DNA of 25,285 nucleotides from Bacteroidetes bacterium UBA6183. Lineage in GTDB: Bacteria > Bacteroidota > Bacteroidia > UKL13-3. The position numbers and the translations under genes are program-made. Shown here in pieces: positions 1 through 8,286 of the stretch. Under the pieces are notes generated by a model. It ran no database searches. It saw nothing but the letters and a program-made list of their open reading frames with translations, and was not told the DNA's origin. Location: NCBI GenBank assembly GCA_002422865.1, contig DITN01000081.1, positions 1 to 25,285 of the forward strand, read 5' to 3'. Within the stretch, counting starts at the first letter, position 1. Every line of letters starts with the position of its first letter.

Positions 1-1018
1 TGTTTTCAGCAACTACAACCTTACTCTTGGTTTCAGGAATAACAACGGGGCTTTCTTCAACTTCAGGTTGTGAGACTTCAACTGTTTCCGATTCCATCAA
101 CGAACCGTCCGGGTTAAAGGTATAACTACCAAAGTTAGGGGCACTTTTGGTGCTGTATGCAAAAGCTTCTGCAATATTTAATGTGGTGCTTACATACAGC
201 GAACTGTCATTTAATCCGGTAACAGGTACTTCAGCCAAAGGTTGTTTCGGAACCTCAGGAGCAACCGGAGCTTCAGGTATGTAAGTTGTTTCAGTATCAG
301 ACTGTACCGGTAATTCAGGGGTACTCATGGTTGACGGTTTATGGGTATCATCTGCCATTAAAGAATCAAACCAAGAATGTATGCCTGTGGTGCTTATTTT
401 AGCACCTCCAACTAAAGTGGTATCTGTTAAAAAAATGTAGGCGTTTAAACCCAACATAACAACCAAAACAGCAGTTAAAACTTTAAGCGCAACATTTTTT
501 GCCCGCTGTTTTCTGCCTATAGGTGCTGTATTTTTTCTGTCTTTAAACAAACGTGTACGTTTAGTGCCAATGGCCAAATCGGTTACCTGTGTGGCTTGTA
601 AAGGCATTAATCCAAACGAAGCATACAAATAAGTATTGTGTTTGTTAGGTAAAAACACATAGTTGGCTTCGGCATTTAAACGAAAGGTGCCAAAAGCATC
701 AATGTCTATTTGTTTAACCAGTTCTAACTTATTTTTAAATGCGGTAACGGTTTCATCAATAACTTTTAATGCTTCGCTGTATGTTAAACCGTTATTTTGT
801 GCCACAGTTTGAGCCAAAAGCCCATCGTTGGTTTTTAAATTTTGGTTAAACATCACCCTACGAGCAGGTGGTGTAATGAAATGAGAAACTTGGTCGATTC
901 GCGCATTTTCCGGATTACACACAAAGCCGCCAAAGTTGGGCATAATCACGCAATCGTGCTTATGCAACAACTCTTTAACGTTGTTCCAGATGGTTTGTGA
1001 TGTAATTTGCGCTGACAT
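1..1018 (-). CDS. HU-CCDC81 domain envelope protein, probable SPOR protein (C-terminus outside window)
   Basis: Partial gene: it starts with ATG at 1016-1018 and runs open for 339 codons to the window edge. The first 140 or so residues look like the paired HU-CCDC81 bacterial domains: a stretch with PNFGGF near residues 27-32, then the PPARRVMFNQNLKTNDG block at 50-66, then a second HU-like part with DAFGTFRLN near 108-115. A basic linker (about 152-173) is followed by one membrane segment at about 175-198. The rest is a low-complexity Pro/Glu/Thr/Val-rich stretch. In Bacteroidota this layout normally ends in a SPOR domain, which binds denuded peptidoglycan; that part would lie beyond base 1, so it is inference. 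The HU part is therefore expected in the cytoplasm and the tail in the periplasm, perhaps linking nucleoid or division to the cell wall. A terminator hairpin separates it from the upstream gene, so it probably has its own promoter. Confidence 0.8.
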   Translation of the reverse strand, partial: MSAQITSQTIWNNVKELLHKHDCVIMPNFGGFVCNPENARIDQVSHFITPPARRVMFNQNLKTNDGLLAQTVAQNNGLTYSEALKVIDETVTAFKNKLELVKQIDIDAFGTFRLNAEANYVFLPNKHNTYLYASFGLMPLQATQVTDLAIGTKRTRLFKDRKNTAPIGRKQRAKNVALKVLTAVLVVMLGLNAYIFLTDTTLVGGAKISTTGIHSWFDSLMADDTHKPSTMSTPELPVQSDTETTYIPEAPVAPEVPKQPLAEVPVTGLNDSSLYVSTTLNIAEAFAYSTKSAPNFGSYTFNPDGSLMESETVEVSQPEVEESPVVIPETKSKVVVAEN

Positions 1019-1035
1019 AATTAGCCGCAAAATAT

Positions 1036-1072
1036 AAAGCCTGCCTCAGTTAAACAAACTCAAGCAGGCTTT
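1036..1072 (-). terminator. Hairpin terminator after the beta-barrel gene
   Basis: AAAGCCTGC (1036-1044) pairs perfectly with GCAGGCTTT (1064-1072), giving a 9-bp stem. AGTT (1048-1051) and AACT (1057-1060) could add a small inner stem. It lies 22 bases after the stop of the minus-strand gene ending at 1094 and 18 bases before the start of the next minus-strand gene. On the minus strand the stem is followed by TTTATATTTT, a fair U-rich tail; on the plus strand by TTTTT. Both flanking genes are on the minus strand, so the likely role is to end the three-gene envelope transcript. Confidence 0.7.
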
Positions 1073-1093
1073 TTAATGTAAGTATACGTATTA

Positions 1094-2710
1094 TCAGAAG
1101 GTTACACTTAAGCCTCCTAAAATATTAAATCCATACACCTTATGGTCGTACCAACGTTGGTATTGATTGTTGGTTAAGTTGTTCATCATCAAGAATAAAC
1201 CTACATTTTTGGTATAACGGTAGTCAATATTCAAGTTTAAATCGGTAATGGCATTCAGGTTAAACTCGCTCTTACTCATTAACTCAATCGATTTACGTTT
1301 ATTCATGGTGTACACATCAGCCCTGATAATAAATTTATTGCCAATATTGTACAATAGGCTTGTACGTGTGGTAAAAGTTGGGCGGCTAAATGGTTGGGTA
1401 ATTTGTAATGAGTAAGCATAATAATTCATCACAAAGTTCAAGTGAAATTTTTCGCCAAACTCGTGGTTTAATTCGGCTTTGATATTACTTAGCCCTGCAT
1501 TGGTGGTATCAAAAATGGTAGTTTGTCCGCGCGAGGTTGAGTCAAATCCATAAAACAATAAGTTGTTTAGAGAGGCATGCGAGAATTGTAACATAAAGCT
1601 TGTTTGTCCGCTGATTTCACCTTTTAAACCACCATAAATTTCAAACTTATTCTCTGTGTTTAACAAACCAAAGTTGCTGATAAAAGGGTTCTCATTGGCT
1701 AAACCACGGTATGTAGTACGGTTTAGTTTACCCGTTATACCTGCATAGGCAGTAATGGTTTTTGGTGTGATTTGATAAGCGGCTTCTGCTTTAGGAAAAA
1801 AGAAAAATTTAGTACCTACACTATCATTAAAGAAGGTTGAATTAAATCCTATTTTGATAAATGCTTTAGGAAAAGTTAATGCGTATTCTGGATTTATATC
1901 AACAAACACACGGTTGTAATCGTATAGTTTGGTTTTTGTATTATTGGTATTAACGCCAATACCAACTTCAAGCGGGTTTCCATTAATTCGTTTTGAGAAG
2001 TTTCCGGTTAGTTTAAAATCGTTTTCTACACTTTCGTTGTTATCAACAAAGTTATAAAAATTAACATCCATGTTAAACTTAAGTTTGGCGGTATCTTTAA
2101 TAATGTTGCTGTAACCCGCATGCATATCTAATGCAGCATATTGCCTGCGCAAATCACTCTTTTTAATATCAATGGTTTGTGGTTGGTAACCATAATAATG
2201 TATCACATTACGGTTAAACGCCACATCTGTTGTTACGGCTCCTTTACCCATAAAACGTTTGCCCCAAAGTTTAAGCGCGTTGTTACTAAATGCACGTTTA
2301 TCGTTAGGGTTTGCACTAAAGTGTTTTACATAAACACCCGCTTGAGAAGTTTTGTTACGAACCGTTGTTAAGTAGGCTTCAATAATAGGTGAGCTGTAAT
2401 TACCGTATCCTAACCTGAAGTAATTGTTTTTTAATTTAGGTAACAATGCTGTACCCATAGCCAATGGTTTAATAGTATAAATGGTTGGGTCTGCATTCAG
2501 TTTTATAGCTGGCAGCGTGTAGTCCAATTTAGGGGCTTTAACCTCCGGAACCTCAGGATTTGGGTTACTTGGTATTTTTATAATATCAGTAAGTGTTGGC
2601 TTAAAATCTTTTATCACATCAAACTCGTTGGTGCGTAATGTATCTTGAGCAAAAACTGCATTAACTAAAAAGTTTAATGTAATTACAAATATTGTTTTTT
2701 TCATACTCAT
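1094..2710 (-). CDS. Exported outer-membrane beta-barrel protein, TonB-receptor-like without plug
   Basis: A 538-residue protein with a signal peptide (MSMKKT... cut after VFA, residue 21). A conserved-looking N-terminal segment (FDVIKDFKPTLTDIIKIP) is followed by a Pro-rich linker and then, from about residue 95, alternating aromatic and hydrophobic strands with turns rich in Asn, Asp and Gly. The protein ends in LSVTF, the terminal Phe typical of outer-membrane barrels. Such proteins are usually named TonB-dependent receptors in databases, but no plug domain or carboxypeptidase-like domain can be seen here and it is shorter than true receptors. It starts 39 bases after the long TPR gene, so the two are likely one transcript and may work together at the outer membrane. 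Two Met codons are possible starts (residues 1 and 3); both give a good signal peptide. The function is not known. Confidence 0.75.
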   Translation of the reverse strand: MSMKKTIFVITLNFLVNAVFAQDTLRTNEFDVIKDFKPTLTDIIKIPSNPNPEVPEVKAPKLDYTLPAIKLNADPTIYTIKPLAMGTALLPKLKNNYFRLGYGNYSSPIIEAYLTTVRNKTSQAGVYVKHFSANPNDKRAFSNNALKLWGKRFMGKGAVTTDVAFNRNVIHYYGYQPQTIDIKKSDLRRQYAALDMHAGYSNIIKDTAKLKFNMDVNFYNFVDNNESVENDFKLTGNFSKRINGNPLEVGIGVNTNNTKTKLYDYNRVFVDINPEYALTFPKAFIKIGFNSTFFNDSVGTKFFFFPKAEAAYQITPKTITAYAGITGKLNRTTYRGLANENPFISNFGLLNTENKFEIYGGLKGEISGQTSFMLQFSHASLNNLLFYGFDSTSRGQTTIFDTTNAGLSNIKAELNHEFGEKFHLNFVMNYYAYSLQITQPFSRPTFTTRTSLLYNIGNKFIIRADVYTMNKRKSIELMSKSEFNLNAITDLNLNIDYRYTKNVGLFLMMNNLTNNQYQRWYDHKVYGFNILGGLSVTF

Positions 2711-2749
2711 GCTGTTTAAAATAATGTATTAATTGTTGATGAGTTCATG

Positions 2750-5700
2750 TTATAGTTTTTCAATTTCTTTTTCAGGAACAACAGTAGGTTTAGGTTTATC
2801 GGCTTCTTCCTCGGCAATAATTTGTTTCAACCTTTCTATTGCAGCGGTTTTATGTATACCATCATCTAAGTTTTCAATTAAACTTTGTAAGGTGGCTTTA
2901 GCTTGGAAATTATCTTTTTGTGTGTAGTAAATCTCGGCCAATAACAAAAATGCTTTCTCGTACCATTTACTGTAGCTGGCATATTTTTCAGAGATTTCGA
3001 ATACTGTTTTTTTACTACCGTTATAGTCTTTTTTACTAAACTGAATATAAGCTAAGTTATATTTCGCCTCAGCTGCAAATGCATTTTTGGTTTCTTTTAT
3101 CAGGTAGTTCCATCCAACCAATGCACTATCATATTGGTTTGTGCTCATGTAAAAACGTGCAATGTTTAAGTTAGCATCCAACAATCCATCTTTGGTGCTT
3201 AAGCCTGAGTTCACATATTTAAATGAATATTGAGCAGCTGTATCAACAGAGAAAGCTATCATGGTTGTTTTCATCATGCCGGTTACTGCAACTTGAAGGT
3301 TTTCTCTACCACTGGCAATTCGTTCTAAAGCACTGTAGTAATCAAATGCTTTGCGCCATTGTTTTTTATTGTAACTAAGTACAGCTGTCTGACGGGTGGC
3401 ACGCTCTGTAAAATCGTTACGATTTTGGTTGGCTACATATTCATAACATACCAGCGCATCATCAAAATTTTTCAATTTAAAATCACATTCAGCTTTGTAG
3501 TAGTTGGCTTTTAAAATAAAAAATCCTCCACCAAAACGGCTGATGTATGTACCGAACAATTTACTTGCTTTGGTGCAATCACCATTTTTGTATTGATTAA
3601 AAGCTGCTTCGTAACTTATACTATCTTGGTAAGTAGGAGATACCACAACACATGAGGCTGACTTGATAAAGTCTAGATATTCATCTGTTTCACCTTTGCT
3701 TACATAAATATTTTTTACTACAGCCAAGGCCTCTCTAGCTTCATCGGTATTACAATAATCTGTTGCTAATATTTTAAATGTAGCCAAGGCTTCGTTGTCA
3801 TCACCATTGTTGTAATGCGCCAAACCTTTGTATTGGATAGCTTTGCGAATGTACATGCTGCGTGGGTAGTTTTTAATGATGTTATCGAAACCACTAACCG
3901 CTAAGGTATAGTTTTCGGTTTGAAGATTTACGTTGGCAATTTCAAACAAAGCATCGTCAATGTATGGCGATTTTTTGTAGTTGTTGATGATGTTTTGAAG
4001 GGCAATAATTTTGTCTGAAGGTTTGCTCAGTAAGCCGTAAATCATGGCTTTTTGATACAAAGCATAATCGCTTCCGTTTAATTTTTTTGCAACAATCATT
4101 TCGTAATGATCTATAGCGCGGTTGTATTCTTTAGCCACAAAGTAACAATCGGCAATACGCATGGCGGCATCGGTATATAACTCAGGACTATTTTGTGCAT
4201 GGCTGCTTTCTAAAAACTTTTTAAAGTTAATTACACCATCAGGATAATTTTCCAACTTAATGTTACAATATCCTAAATTATAAAATGCCAGAGGATAAAA
4301 GCGGGTAAACTTCACTTCTTTCTCAAATTTCAAAAACGATTTATAATGCAATTCTGATTCTTTAAATTTACCTTGTTTGTAATGAATTTCAGCTTGCCAG
4401 AAATAAGACAAAGCATACAGTTTTTTATCATAATCCGTAGTTTGAGATTTGATAAAATATTCATCGGCTACTTGGTAATTATTGTTTAAGTATTGTTCTT
4501 CTGCATAATAATACAACACACGTTGATACGCTTCTTTGTTGTCTTGTGTCGGTTTTTTTATGCTTTCAATAACGGCAATGGCTTGTTTGTAGTTACGTGT
4601 GCTCATTAATAAATCACCCAACACACCGCGTGCCTCATCGATGTATTGGCTTTCAGGGTAATCGTTAACAAACTTTACAAAATCTTTTAAAGCGTCTGCT
4701 TGGTTTAACTCGTAACTTATTTTAGCATAATTAAACAGTGCCAATTCGGTAATATGCTGATCGAATTTAAGTTTGTAAGCACGATCAAATGCTAATCTGG
4801 CCGAAGGTTTTTTATCGGTTTTAATGTAGCACTCTGCCAAATGAAAGTGCGCAAACTGAGAGGTAGTATCTTGTTTATCGGTAATACGGGTAAATTGCTC
4901 GATGGCTTTATTGTATTTACCGGTATTAAAATAGGCATACCCCAAACGGTAGATATCTTTACTGCTTAGTTGTACCGGAGGATTTGCATTGTAAGCTTCT
5001 AAGTAAGGAACAGCTTTCCCGTATTCATTTAAGTTAAAATAACTTTGCCCCACAATACCGGCTACATCATCAGCCACATCTTTGTTGGTAAGGCTATCGG
5101 CAAAGGCTACAACCTCTTTATATTGTTTACGTGTAAATAATATTTGTGCAATATAAACCTGCGAAAGTGGGCCAAATGTTTTGCTGCTTTTTATGCGGTT
5201 AAAATGTGTTAAAGCTTCATCGTAGTTACCTTCTTTGTATACTACGTATCCGTAATAATAGTTTGCCGGGTCGTAGTATTTGTTTTTTTCGTCTTTTATG
5301 TTTTTGAACGACAATTTACTTTCGGTAAACTTATCCGTTTTAAAATAACAGTACCCTTTTATAAACCAGTATTCATCAGCTTCTTCGTTTGTTAAACTTA
5401 AGGCATCAACTTGTTCTAAATATTGTACTGCACGCTTGTTGTCTTTTGAACGGTAAAAGTACCTCCCTAATTGAAACAGTGCCAATTTAGCCTTAGGATT
5501 CTCAGGGTAGTTTTGATAAACATACGTAAGTTTGGCAATGGCATCCGCATTAAATAACTCCATGGCGCAAACACCTGAGTAATAGTGGGCGTTTATAATA
5601 CCCTCTCTATCTATACTTTGCTGTATGTATTGATCAAATAATTGCTGAGCGGCAGCATATTTCTCTTTGTAAAAAAGCTCGTAAGCTTCTTTGTACGTTT

Positions 5701-5803
5701 TGTAACGGTGTTCGTTGTTTAACGTTTGCTGTGCGCTGGCTGCATGCAAAAAGCCACTAAAAAACAACAGGTATAAAATGTTTCTTAACTTCATAACGTT
5801 CAA
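2750..5803 (-). CDS. Long exported tetratricopeptide repeat protein
   Basis: A 1017-residue protein with a signal peptide (cut after AASA, residue 24), so periplasmic or outer-membrane associated. Almost the whole mature part is TPR-type helical pairs; about 25 units can be counted by eye, for example GYCYFKTDKFTESKLSF, GYAYFNTGKYNKAIEQF, AEIHYKQGKFKESELHY and LAEIYYTQKDNFQAKATL. The final 20 residues are a charged Pro/Glu/Lys tail. TPR solenoids bind proteins or peptidoglycan-linked partners; a chain this long would form a superhelical scaffold, as in envelope assembly factors, but no specific role can be read from the sequence. It sits between a TonB-dependent receptor (47-base gap) and a barrel protein (39-base gap), suggesting a shared envelope job. 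A second Met at residue 4 is an alternative start. The TPR call is sure; the role is open. Confidence 0.88.
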   Translation of the reverse strand: MNVMKLRNILYLLFFSGFLHAASAQQTLNNEHRYKTYKEAYELFYKEKYAAAQQLFDQYIQQSIDREGIINAHYYSGVCAMELFNADAIAKLTYVYQNYPENPKAKLALFQLGRYFYRSKDNKRAVQYLEQVDALSLTNEEADEYWFIKGYCYFKTDKFTESKLSFKNIKDEKNKYYDPANYYYGYVVYKEGNYDEALTHFNRIKSSKTFGPLSQVYIAQILFTRKQYKEVVAFADSLTNKDVADDVAGIVGQSYFNLNEYGKAVPYLEAYNANPPVQLSSKDIYRLGYAYFNTGKYNKAIEQFTRITDKQDTTSQFAHFHLAECYIKTDKKPSARLAFDRAYKLKFDQHITELALFNYAKISYELNQADALKDFVKFVNDYPESQYIDEARGVLGDLLMSTRNYKQAIAVIESIKKPTQDNKEAYQRVLYYYAEEQYLNNNYQVADEYFIKSQTTDYDKKLYALSYFWQAEIHYKQGKFKESELHYKSFLKFEKEVKFTRFYPLAFYNLGYCNIKLENYPDGVINFKKFLESSHAQNSPELYTDAAMRIADCYFVAKEYNRAIDHYEMIVAKKLNGSDYALYQKAMIYGLLSKPSDKIIALQNIINNYKKSPYIDDALFEIANVNLQTENYTLAVSGFDNIIKNYPRSMYIRKAIQYKGLAHYNNGDDNEALATFKILATDYCNTDEAREALAVVKNIYVSKGETDEYLDFIKSASCVVVSPTYQDSISYEAAFNQYKNGDCTKASKLFGTYISRFGGGFFILKANYYKAECDFKLKNFDDALVCYEYVANQNRNDFTERATRQTAVLSYNKKQWRKAFDYYSALERIASGRENLQVAVTGMMKTTMIAFSVDTAAQYSFKYVNSGLSTKDGLLDANLNIARFYMSTNQYDSALVGWNYLIKETKNAFAAEAKYNLAYIQFSKKDYNGSKKTVFEISEKYASYSKWYEKAFLLLAEIYYTQKDNFQAKATLQSLIENLDDGIHKTAAIERLKQIIAEEEADKPKPTVVPEKEIEKL

Positions 5804-5850
5804 TCTTCAAATTGTGATTAACGCCACCGAAGCTAAAAGCTATACCTGTT

Positions 5851-8133
5851 TTAGAAGGAATAATTTATCCCCACTGTGGGAATAATAGGCAACTGATTGA
5901 TGCGTGTAAAGCGTGCTCTATCGAAATAGAAAATATTCTCACGGTTGTATACGTTGGTAGCAGCCGCTGTTAGGGTCATGGTTTGATTTTTCTTAAGTGT
6001 CAATTTTTTAGACAGTGAAACATCCATGCGGTGGAAACTTGGTAAACGACCTTTATTAATATCGGTATAATACACCCCAATATTTCCATTCTGGTTTAAA
6101 GGATCGCTTGGGGTTCCTGTATTTAACTTTTCATAAAATCCTTGTGTTTGGGTAAATGGAAAACCAGAACCAAAATTCCAGCGTGTGTTCAAATTCCAGG
6201 AGCGTTTTTTATCAAAGGTGTAGGTTGCAACAAGGTTAACGTTATGTCTTCTGTCAAAGTGCGGAGAGTAGGAACGTGTACCATCAAAACGCTCCACATA
6301 AGTTAAACTGTATACTGCCCATAAATACACTTTTCTAAATTCGTATTTATACTTAAAATCCATACCATACGAACTACCAATTTCAATGGCAAAATCGTTA
6401 CGTTGGAATTCAGGTTTAGTTAAGTCGTTTTCATCGTAAAGTTTATCTCTGTTAATATTGGTTAACTGAGTAAAATCTTTATAGAAACCTTCTATGTTAA
6501 TTTCTTGATGTTGACCTAAGTCTAACTCGATACCTGCACCGTAATGCCACGCTCTTTGTAAGGCACTGGTTACATTTTGTCCGTTAAATTTGCGCGGCAA
6601 GTTTTCTGGTCCTGATAAAAAACCATAAAATAAATTCACCACGTCTTGGTCGTTAACAGCAGCAATTAAATTTTGTGTGTAGAATCCACCTGCTGCTTTT
6701 AGTCTAATTTTTTCTGTGAGGTTATATTTTGCGGCCAAACGAGGCTCGGCTGTAAATTCTGATAGAGAGGCATAATTCTGTATACGAAGGCCCGGCTCAA
6801 GAACTAATCTTCCCCAATTTTTTTTATAGCGTATGTAGCCACTTAATTCTGTGGTAAACTCTTCTTGTTTAAGTTGGCGTCCGTATAAGTTAGTATAGTT
6901 ATAATCTGTACTGAAGCCATTCATTTCAAGGCCATATTTAAGATCATCCTTGCCTAAAAAATAACTAAAATTAACATTGATGTTAAAGCCATTGATACTA
7001 CTCTCACGAGGTTTTCCATCGGCTTCGGTTTGGTTCATTTTGTATTGCGAATACCCAACGGCACCATTAATTACAGTTGAACCTTCTGGTATGATGTAAA
7101 AGTTGGCACCGCCACCACTTGATTTCCAATTGTATTGGGTTTGTGGGTAATCAACCTTGTCTCTAAAATCAAACCCAAACAAATTTATTTTCGAGCCAGT
7201 TGAGCTGATAAAACTAGCTTTAGCATACAAATCACTAAAACTAAATGGTAAACCATCCTTACCTGCATAATTGTATAATACAGGAGCTGTTTGGTTTAAG
7301 TATGAATTTTTATAAGAAAGAATATAGGATGCAGAAGCACCTCCTTCCGTAAATTTACTTATTGGTCCTTCCAGTAATATTTTAGAGCTAATAGGACTTG
7401 CAGATACTTTACCTCCAAAACGAGTTTTATTACCTTCGCGTGTATTTACATCAATAATTGCACCTATTCTTCCACCGTATTGTGCACCGAATCCTCCGGC
7501 ATAAACATCAGCACTTCTAATCACATCAGCATCAAATACACTAAACAACCCAATTGAGTGAAATGGGTTGTAAATAATCATACCGTCTAAAAGCACTTTG
7601 TTATGAACAGGTGTTCCTCCTCTTATGTATAATTGCCCGCCTTGGTCGCCACTAAATACTACACCGGGAAGTACTTGAAGGTATTGTGCTAAGTCTGGCT
7701 CGCCTCCAAAAGCAGGTAATTGTTTAAGCTCTTTTTGGGTAACTGTATTAACAGATATCTTAACGTCATTACGTGCTTTTTGTCTATCACCAACAATGGT
7801 TGCTTCTTCAATTTTTACAGCAGATGCAACCGCATATAAATTTTGTGTAGAAATCTTACCTGCCGTAATCGTAATTTTTACAATGGCTGTATCGTAACCA
7901 ATTGCAGCACATTTAAGCGTGTAATTACCTTCCTTTAATTTACTTAAAGCGTAAAATCCGTTAATATCGGTTTGTTTGCCAATCATTAACTCCTGAATAA
8001 AAATTGTGGTGAAAATCAAAGGTTCACCAGTTTTTTTATCATAAACGAAACCTCTTACTTCACCTGTTTGTGCTATGGCTGAGGTTATGGTTACTAAGCA
8101 AATAGCTGCTAATGTATATATATGTTTTATCAC
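5851..8133 (-). CDS. TonB-dependent receptor with carboxypeptidase-regulatory-like domain
   Basis: A 760-residue outer-membrane receptor that would take up or exchange a ligand using TonB energy. Order of parts: signal peptide (cut after SAIA, residue 21); a CarboxypepD_reg-like beta-sandwich (about 24-105, with GEVRGFVYDKKTGEPL and TDINGFYAL); a TonB-box-like segment (IEEATIVGDR); a plug domain (about 125-230, with YIRGG, LLDGM and GGRIGAIIDV); and a barrel ending in VGINYSF. The start is GTG at 8131-8133: no ATG lies in frame between the upstream stop at 8248-8250 and the signal peptide, and this GTG places the lysine and hydrophobic core correctly. No SusD-like lipoprotein is adjacent, so this is not a SusC/SusD glycan pair. 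It is the first gene of the minus-strand block and is divergent from the polysaccharide operon. The ligand is unknown. Confidence 0.92.
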   Translation of the reverse strand: MIKHIYTLAAICLVTITSAIAQTGEVRGFVYDKKTGEPLIFTTIFIQELMIGKQTDINGFYALSKLKEGNYTLKCAAIGYDTAIVKITITAGKISTQNLYAVASAVKIEEATIVGDRQKARNDVKISVNTVTQKELKQLPAFGGEPDLAQYLQVLPGVVFSGDQGGQLYIRGGTPVHNKVLLDGMIIYNPFHSIGLFSVFDADVIRSADVYAGGFGAQYGGRIGAIIDVNTREGNKTRFGGKVSASPISSKILLEGPISKFTEGGASASYILSYKNSYLNQTAPVLYNYAGKDGLPFSFSDLYAKASFISSTGSKINLFGFDFRDKVDYPQTQYNWKSSGGGANFYIIPEGSTVINGAVGYSQYKMNQTEADGKPRESSINGFNINVNFSYFLGKDDLKYGLEMNGFSTDYNYTNLYGRQLKQEEFTTELSGYIRYKKNWGRLVLEPGLRIQNYASLSEFTAEPRLAAKYNLTEKIRLKAAGGFYTQNLIAAVNDQDVVNLFYGFLSGPENLPRKFNGQNVTSALQRAWHYGAGIELDLGQHQEINIEGFYKDFTQLTNINRDKLYDENDLTKPEFQRNDFAIEIGSSYGMDFKYKYEFRKVYLWAVYSLTYVERFDGTRSYSPHFDRRHNVNLVATYTFDKKRSWNLNTRWNFGSGFPFTQTQGFYEKLNTGTPSDPLNQNGNIGVYYTDINKGRLPSFHRMDVSLSKKLTLKKNQTMTLTAAATNVYNRENIFYFDRARFTRINQLPIIPTVGINYSF

Positions 8134-8224
8134 TTTTGGGGTATAAACTATAATTTTTACAAGAATACTAATTTTAACAAGACTCTCACTAATTAAAAAA
8201 GGTTCAGTGTAATATTGTGAGCAT

Positions 8225-8247
8225 ACGCTAAAGCACTTGTTTAGCGT
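8225..8247. promoter_or_regulatory. Perfect inverted repeat, candidate operator
   Basis: ACGCTAAA (8225-8232) and TTTAGCGT (8240-8247) are exact reverse complements separated by seven bases (GCACTTG). The -33 TTG of the operon promoter (8237-8239) lies in the spacer. A protein bound here would cover the -33 element, so repression of the polysaccharide operon is the simplest reading. No regulator gene is in the window. A short cruciform or chance repeat remains possible. Confidence 0.5.
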
Positions 8248-8266
8248 TTATTAAATATTATTTTTG
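8237..8266 (+). promoter_or_regulatory. Bacteroidota-type promoter of the polysaccharide operon
   Basis: TTG at 8237-8239, a 19-base spacer, then TATTTTTG at 8259-8266. This matches the known Bacteroidota sigma-factor consensus (TTG about 19 bases before TAnnTTTG) in every fixed position. Transcription would start about 5 to 8 bases after the second element, leaving a leader of roughly 13 to 16 bases before the ATG at 8287. The gene order and direction fit this as the head of the 8287-21788 operon. Confidence 0.65.
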
Positions 8267-8286
8267 CGCGTATTGCACCACAGTAT

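Larger units (their letters stand above)
8134..8286. promoter_or_regulatory. Divergent intergenic region between receptor block and polysaccharide operon
   Basis: This 153-base AT-rich gap is the longest gene-free stretch in the window and must hold the start signals for both directions. The plus-strand promoter and an inverted repeat are listed separately. For the minus strand I found no clean TAnnTTTG; the nearest is TATTCTTG (complement of 8160-8167), with one mismatch and no well-placed TTG upstream. Confidence 0.7.

Noticed and set aside
2141..2371. 76-codon plus-strand open frame inside the barrel gene
   Set aside because: It lies wholly antisense to a well-supported gene, has no recognisable domain and no promoter of its own.
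5831..5841. AGCT-aaa-AGCT mini hairpin between the receptor and TPR genes
   Set aside because: Four base pairs with a three-base loop and no T run; too weak for a terminator and likely chance.
5851..8133. SusC-type glycan uptake locus
   Set aside because: No SusD-like lipoprotein, glycoside hydrolase or sensor gene is adjacent; the neighbours are a TPR protein and a barrel protein.
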